Source of the DNA: Dermanyssus gallinae
Lineage: Eukaryota; Arthropoda; Arachnida; Mesostigmata; Dermanyssidae
DNA length: 64,000 nt
Direction of reading: 5' to 3'
Assembly: GCA_003439945.1 (NCBI GenBank)
Contig: QVRM01006840.1
Coordinates: 12,501 to 76,500 of the forward strand
Part shown: in pieces, positions 58,265-64,000 of the stretch
How positions within the stretch are numbered: the stretch's first letter is position 1
Layout of the letters: each line of letters begins with the position of its first letter
Translations under genes and position numbers: made by a program
Notes under the pieces: generated by a model
Databases searched by the model: none
The model's input: only the letters and a program-made list of their open reading frames with translations
What the model was told of the DNA's origin: nothing

Positions 58265-59535
58265 GTTATCGTTATCTTTATTTATTTACACATGATTTGT
58301 AGTTGAAAGGCTTACAGATGGCTATTATTAGTTATATATTTGCTAAACGAACAAAGCTTTTATTTGCGTACCAGACATATGAGCATAGAAGATGACGGTT
58401 TCCTGAAAATTCGCTACAATTTCTACTCCGAAGGCAGCTCCGAAGCCGAAAATACAGGCCCACCCACTGAGAGTGGTCTGCACGGGTGCCTGAAAGCCAA
58501 AAATATATAAAGATTGAAACGCTTTATTCGTTTTTTTTTTTTAACATTTTTGTAAGGCTAATGGCCGTGTACGGTATTTTCATGTCATGGCTGATTTTTA
58601 ATTCACTCCGGCATTTACCTTGTCTATATTGGAAACCGTGCAAACCAATTTAAGAGTGGCCGGTCTGGGTCTCGAACCCAGTCCTCGCGAATGCAAGGCA
58701 AAGGCTTTGCCACTAAGCCATCTTGCTCGATGTAGAAAGAAGGAAAGGTAGAAAGAAAAATATACATTTGCATATATGCATGTATGTCATATGATCAATA
58801 TGTAGTTACAATATCTGCATGTAGTGCACGGTGTTGGCGGCTCCTAACACTCATGAGTATGCCTCCATGGATATAGGTCGTTGATGTAACGCTTCCGTGC
58901 GATGAACACAGGAACCATGCTGCTAGCCTGACGCGTTGTTGTTAGCCTTTCAACGAACATTTTGTTGAATAGACGCGAGCAAATATACAACGCGAGCAAA
59001 AATAGCATACATCTAAATATAGCGTGATCTGTACGTGCTCATTACCGTATTATAGACATTCCACACGGTGATGCCTAATAGAACGGAGTAGATGCTGAGG
59101 AACAGGCCAAAGATCGACGATTCCGGTACAGTTGTGCCCATGTCGCTGATGTACGGAAAGCCTACGACAAAGAGATTGTTATTCGAGTTAGGTCGATGAA
59201 GCAGAAACAGCAGCAGCAGCGGCGGCAGCAATAGCATTGTTAGATAGGCGACACAAAAAATAGGACACAAACTCCGTGTACGCCCAGAGCGCACTTTACC
59301 CGGTCATTATTGCAACTCACACTCATATGTCTTAGCTTTATATCATGTTAAGTATAACGGCCACGGCCGCGTGACTCACAGCAGGTGGTTCTTGCTTACC
59401 TGACACGTGCCCGTAGGAAAGTGCGATTGTCGACGTGACCGCAACGGTGAAGAGGAACATGAAGCTTGTCGCCCAAGCAAAGATATGCGGCTCAACGGAA
59501 CCGAAAAACGTCACCGGACTCCAACAGGACGACAT
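56857..59535 (-). CDS. DRAM/Frag1-family six-pass membrane protein (five exons)
   Basis: DNA-damage-regulated autophagy modulator homolog, most like DRAM1/DRAM2; family members sit in lysosomal membranes and promote autophagy. Exons on the minus strand are 59,535-59,400, 59,161-59,046, 58,489-58,372, 57,891-57,735 and 57,139-56,857. All introns are GT-AG with matching phases, giving 269 residues (DRAM2 266). Hydrophobic segments lie near 17-39, 61-83, 91-112, 124-146, 150-172 and 192-216. Family signatures are GHVSGFPYISDMGTTVPE (42-59), VEIVANFQET near 106-115 and WGPNDGGYTLHAVSVVTEW near 182-200. The Ser/Gln/Thr-rich C-terminal tail after about residue 235 is less conserved. The ATG at 59,535 gives MSSCWSPVTFFG. 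Assignment between DRAM1 and DRAM2 cannot be made by eye. A small exon between exons 2 and 3 is possible, because vertebrate proteins have a slightly longer loop there. The introns contain SINE-1, (TA)n and an AAT/ATT hairpin. Confidence 0.91.
57590..57674. repeat. AAT array facing an ATT array (hairpin) in DRAM intron 4
   Basis: AATAATACCAATGCA and TGCATTGGCATTATT are near-perfect complements around an 11-base spacer, and the trinucleotide arrays continue the complementarity outward on both sides. Confidence 0.85.
57935..57993. repeat. (TA)n microsatellite, DRAM intron 3
   Basis: About 29 units. A second tract of about 20 units lies at 58,220-58,262 in the same intron. Confidence 0.95.
58551..58730 (-). 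mobile_element. SINE-1 in DRAM intron 2
   Basis: Minus-strand copy of 22,747-22,926. It has the same A box TGGCTTAGTGG, B box GGTTCGAGACC and non-tRNA body. Its orientation is the same as the host gene's. Confidence 0.88.
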
Positions 59536-62091
59536 CTTGACATGGCACACATTTCACAGTGAAGAAGAAACAGTCAATACGGTTAAAACATCAGCATTTC
59601 AATCATCCATCATTCGTTGTCGTCAACGATACTAATCAGAACGATACAACCAACAACAGGAGAGCAACGATATACGCAGGTACGAATTGCAGGTACCGAA
59701 ATATAATTAAAACATTTTTTAGGAAAAAGAAAAAAAAACACATACAAACAATAGTAAAACCAACAACTCTGTTAATTTCACATTGGAAGGAGCCATATGA
59801 CACCAGTGGATAAATACATATCCGCGGTATGCCTCGGTCCGGTATCCATAGTAGCCCTCGTTCAACACATAACATAATGTTATAGCTGTGGCCGTTAGTG
59901 TAGTCGGGTGCTTCGGAATGGAGACGCTACATCCTGCAGGTAATGCTTTTCATTGCAAAGAATACTTACGTAGACATCGGGAACTTTATTTTTGCATAAC
60001 CTTGAACGCCGCTATATATATATATATATGATTTTTCCGTGTAATACGTTATGTTTACGTTACACATATATCACAAAATATTAGCTAAGCTAATATGCCT
60101 AGCTGGCGTGTACTGTGACTATCTCGTGTCCGTGGCCAAGATCACTTCAAAAGTGTGCCCGGAACAGATATCAGCTTAACAAAGTGCCGACTTTGCGGAT
60201 CAGCTGCTTGGTACGAACGCCAGGAGCACCTAAAGTTTCAAACCCGAGAGGGCAGTGGGGATACCCGATTAATGAGTCTCTGGTGATTTTCTAAATTATA
60301 AATTAAGGAAATCACCAGAGATTTCCCTAATCTCTGGTGATTCACCATTCCGCCGTAATCTTTGCAAAACGTATGTTGAGATATTTAGAAAGCCACATAG
60401 CGAATTGCTTCTTTTTAAATAATTTGATAATTTACGATTTACCCTACACGTTAATAAAGATCTATAGATATAACTCAATAATGCACTGTCTTTATTAAGA
60501 TAAGACTTGTATACAGCTAAAATGTAAAAAAAAAACATTTAATAACATCAAGAAAATTCAAGAAAATAAATACCAAGATTATCATACAATTAAATAAAGT
60601 GTCAACATATATTGTATTAGTAATGATTTCTGCACATTAACTAACTCCGTGATATGAATGCAAAAGTCGTCAAGCCCGTGGGTTACAACTACCCAAGGTC
60701 TCTCACGAATATATAGAAGTTGTTGGCATCTAGAAACTAATCCTGTGTTCCGCCATGCTTGGAAACGACACCATAAGAAACCATGACAGTGGATCTGCGT
60801 GGTTTTGCGTTCACCCAAGTTCACGTTCAGGACTACTTCTAACTCGTCTGCTAGATATGTTCTTGCCCTTGTTTATTAATTGCCTGTGTTACACAAAGCC
60901 ACATTATTGAATCAGTAAAGGTGCCTTCTATACTACCGGTAGTTGAACTAGTAGTACACGGTACAGTACAGAACTAGAACACAGAACCACGATGTGGGCC
61001 GTCCTAAAAAAATCACGTCGGAGAGGTTCTTCAACACCATTAGGTGCATAGTGGTTTTTAAAAGCACCGAGCGTGCGTGCATCTTTCACACAAAGGATCG
61101 ATCTCGCCAAAATTACCTAACAGGTCATTTGATGGCTTTAAAATTATGTCGCGCTCTTACAAACTAGTCGTGTGTTGGCAAGCCGACTTATCAGTGATTT
61201 CAGTGAATGTGTGACATTATCAGTCACTAGTCGATGTGTGATATGCATAATTATTCGTCTAATACTCATCTCCTACTGAATTGAATTCATCCGTGAGTTG
61301 AAGTCACCAAGTCGTTCCATCTAATACGTGGGAGCATGCATCGGATTATGCGCGCGCCCATTAAGTCAAATGCCAAGCGAAGAGTTCGTTTAAATACACG
61401 GTCAGACTTGGCCTCTGCCTTCGGTTTTCATTCCGTGGGTTGTTAAAGCCAATACCCAATAGCCAAAAGCAACTAATTGGCAATTAGTAAGTTGTTGTAT
61501 CTCAGGTCTTGGTTTGGACAGCGGCTCGGTTTTCTCGGTCCAACAGTAGAAGTAGTCTCTTGAGGGCACCTTAGCCCGAAGCACCATGTTTTAGCACAAC
61601 GCATTTGTTCGGTGAGAGGAACATGCCATTTTCTCAATACCAGCTTTAACACCGAGTGTGTGTCCACAGGAAATACATCGCACAAAAAAATTCACACGAG
61701 AGAAAACGTTTGCTTACGCCCAAAACGTGTAAGCGTTTCAAGGGGGAAGAGCCAACTCTCTCGGGCACCCCAGAAAGAACTATGTATCTCGTAAAAACGT
61801 GGCGATCGTCACATGCAGGACCAGAAGTGAGAGGCACTGGAAATATCCAGGTTTCCGACCCCTCGACGGACTTTTTATCTTTATTTTTTCATTCCGACAC
61901 AAACGTTTCGAATGGTACTGTATGCGGCCTCTTCCACCTCCATAAAATCATCTCAACAGCCGGTGCAACGAAAAGTAAATTCCAATAAAAAAATCGACTT
62001 GATCTGCTTTCGCTCTTCTAACGAAAGGAGTTAAGCAATAGAGGAACTTTTAAGCTCGGAATTGGTTAATCCGTTGGTGAGCAGTTTTGGT

Positions 62092-62131
<40 letters not shown>

Positions 62132-62208
62132 GGCCCTCCTAGAAATATTTAGAAAGCCACATAGAAAATTGTAGAGCTTGTTAAAATTACTATTTTGTCA
62201 ATGCAACA
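59536..62208. other. Intergenic, no gene seen
   Basis: Short TA tracts at 60,013-60,029 and 62,096-62,128 and a small triplicated hairpin motif (TCTCTGGTGATT near 60,277, inverted near 60,309, direct again near 60,331). A 20-base block, ATATTTAGAAAGCCACATAG, occurs at 60,381 and again at 62,145. Confidence 0.45.
60150..60292 (+). mobile_element. Possible retrotransposon C-terminal remnant
   Basis: The plus strand reads SLTKCRLCGSAAWYERQEHL, a C-x2-C ... E-H-L arrangement like the C-terminal Cys/His motif of Jockey/CR1/I-type elements. It stops soon after and no RT sequence precedes it. Confidence 0.35.
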
Positions 62209-62545
62209 GGGTCTCTGAAAAGTCTTGTTTCGGAGTGAGAGTGATATTACTAAAATCAATGAATCAATTGGCGTTGTTGCCCAATAGTTGGGCGTGAAAG
62301 CTAATACTTAATTTTTGCAAATTCTCTTCCAAACGACCATGTCGCATCTTCTGGTCAGCGTTATATGTTCTTCAGAAGAAGCAGAATTTTCTCTCACGAA
62401 CACGGCAATGTGCTTAGCTTCTGTGCGGGAATATCTGGTTGTTTCGCAGTTGCATATTTTGTGCTCCTATGTCGGCCAACAGCACCAGTGTCACGAATTT
62501 TAGTAGTATTACTCTCACTCCGAAACAAGATTTCTTTTAGGTCCC
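62209..62545. mobile_element. Hairpin element E (MITE-like), complete copy
   Basis: 337 bp with about 48-bp imperfect terminal inverted repeats (62,209-62,256 and 62,497-62,545) sharing TTGTTTCGGAGTGAGAGT. There is no coding frame of note. A diverged, rearranged copy is at 30,086-30,771. The target duplication is not evident. Confidence 0.7.
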
Positions 62546-63488
62546 TCGTATATCGAGAGGGTCACAGTGATTCTAACGTATAGCATAGTCCGACGGATCA
62601 ATGAAAAAGGCACGCGTAAATCGAGTTCAAAGACCTGTTTCAATTTTGTATCCCTCGTTTTAATGCATCCTGCAAACTGCCGGAAGATCGTGGTCCATTA
62701 AGTAACACTGTTACCTCAAACGTATATACGTGATACGTAGGATTGGAGCAACCGATTCACCAGGAAACGATGCCGTCACGACGGAATACACGAAGCAACG
62801 TTGATGTCACGTTGCGCGCTGACGAGAATGATTTTGTTCCATAATTATCACACACACATTTATAAAGTCGGTGTCAAGAATGCAGGTTTCTGCATTATAT
62901 ATATATATATATATATATATATAACTAGCGCGTATAGGCGAACATAACACTGGCAGTGTAAATCGAAATCGAGAAAATGCCTTCTCTTCGACGACATAAC
63001 AGCTCCATTCGCCGACAGCAAATAGCCTAGCTGCAGAAACGACGTGAATCACTTGTACCATGATTATTGCCGAGGAGCGCGAATCGTGACCGGTCGCAAG
63101 TATCAAAGGTGGTTCCTAAGTGTCTATGTAACTAAATAAAAAAAACAACAGTTTTATTAAGAAACGTAACAATAGCCTTATTTGTTGGCTGCTTTATAGG
63201 TGCTCCAACTCGGACGGACATGAACATTGAACAACAGCCTCTAAGAGGAATTCACTACGATCTTGGGAAATGACGGCTATCCAGGTAACTTGTACCATAA
63301 GCGGCAATCCAGGTCTGTTTGCATGTGTCTGCCTAACAGGGCTCCGTAGCCCACGACTACAGCGTCCAATGCGTTAGACGGCTTCCACCAGTTTACCGGT
63401 TGCCGATATAGATATACACCGAGATACACACACACACGAAAAAGATACACGAGAGAGAACATGAGGCGGAGGCAGAGGATGTGCTTAC
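62546..63488. other. Intergenic, no gene seen
   Basis: Contains a (TA)n tract at 62,897-62,922. Confidence 0.45.
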
Positions 63489-63534
63489 CCATCTTCGCCC
63501 TCCACTGGGCCGTTCGGTTGAGGTTGAAAAGCTG
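63489..63534 (-). CDS. Candidate 46-bp micro-exon, unrecognised
   Basis: On the minus strand, TTCTAG precedes a 46-bp segment reading QLFNLNRTAQWRAKM plus one base, followed by a strong donor GTAAGC (63,488-63,483). The peptide looks coding, but the gene would extend beyond the window edge and I do not recognise it. Confidence 0.25.
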
Positions 63535-64000
63535 CTAGAACTTTGACTGAGATATGACATGGCTCAACTAATCCGATCAAAGCAAGATCGAACCTTCAAT
63601 AGGCGATCCGCTAGTCACGTTTCTACGACTTCGCACTATCTGATCGTAGCCCGTCTACAAATCAAAACATACAGTTTGGCCCAAAGCATTAGGTGAAGGC
63701 AAAATCGCGGGAAATTTTAAATGACTAAAGACGTTTGGCCGGCAAACATACACAGTTAAAGGTAAAGAGTAACGAAGTCTGAACTCATAATAATGTTCGT
63801 CTGAAGGACCTTTAGAATCTCAGAGACAAAGGGACGCAATTTAAGGCGTTAGACGAAGGCGCAAAGGGTCCATAGGAAGAAAGAGAGAGAGAAAGTGGAA
63901 AGACAAGAACGTTTTAGGCTATAATAAACAAGCGTGTAAATCCGAAGGAAACAGCCCAATTACACGATAGGTTACTAGTCATCCGATACACCTGTGTTGA
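63535..64000. other. Window edge, no gene seen
   Basis: AT-balanced sequence without a recognisable frame or repeat. Confidence 0.4.

Overview
This is nuclear DNA from a eukaryote, most likely an arthropod. Three protein genes are split by GT-AG introns, tRNA-derived SINEs, non-LTR retrotransposon fragments and a mariner element are scattered through it, and AT microsatellites are very abundant. There are no operons, bacterial-type ribosome sites or CRISPR arrays. The mixture of (TA)n tracts with GC-rich CAA/GTT/ATC trinucleotide deserts would fit a parasitiform mite or another chelicerate, but the species assignment is a guess.

Layout. 1-11,200: gene-poor DNA, with (TA)n tracts and a 3.4 kb GC-rich trinucleotide-repeat region (3,060-6,520). 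11,200-23,200: a transposon graveyard. It holds at least six decayed non-LTR reverse-transcriptase fragments, one of which carries an 85-bp palindrome. It also holds an apparently intact mariner (16,272-17,590) that abuts a 1.15 kb fold-back element (17,595-18,743), plus a SINE cluster. 23,200-35,700: mostly non-genic, with a second trinucleotide-repeat region (25,600-28,750), SINEs, hairpin elements and a few unproven exons. 35,700-52,842: the gene-bearing core. UTP23 (minus strand, five exons, ribosomal small-subunit biogenesis) and BOLA2 (plus strand, two exons, Fe-S chaperone) form a divergent pair. A 7.5 kb segment with UTP23 exons 1-3 and all of BOLA2 is duplicated in direct tandem, and both breakpoints lie in (TA)n tracts. 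The window therefore has two complete BOLA2 genes, one complete UTP23, and a second UTP23 front half. 52,843-64,000: intergenic repeats and a five-exon gene of the DRAM/Frag1 membrane family (minus strand, 56,857-59,535).

The three host genes are unrelated housekeeping functions: rRNA processing, cytosolic iron-sulfur trafficking, and lysosomal/autophagy membrane biology. No pathway links them. The most noteworthy structure is the tandem duplication. Its second copy of UTP23 keeps clean exons and splice sites and could act as an alternative promoter for the single set of UTP23 3' exons. Its two units are clearly divergent on one side and look identical on the other.

All gene models come from reading translations and splice sites by eye. 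No alignment or database search was run.
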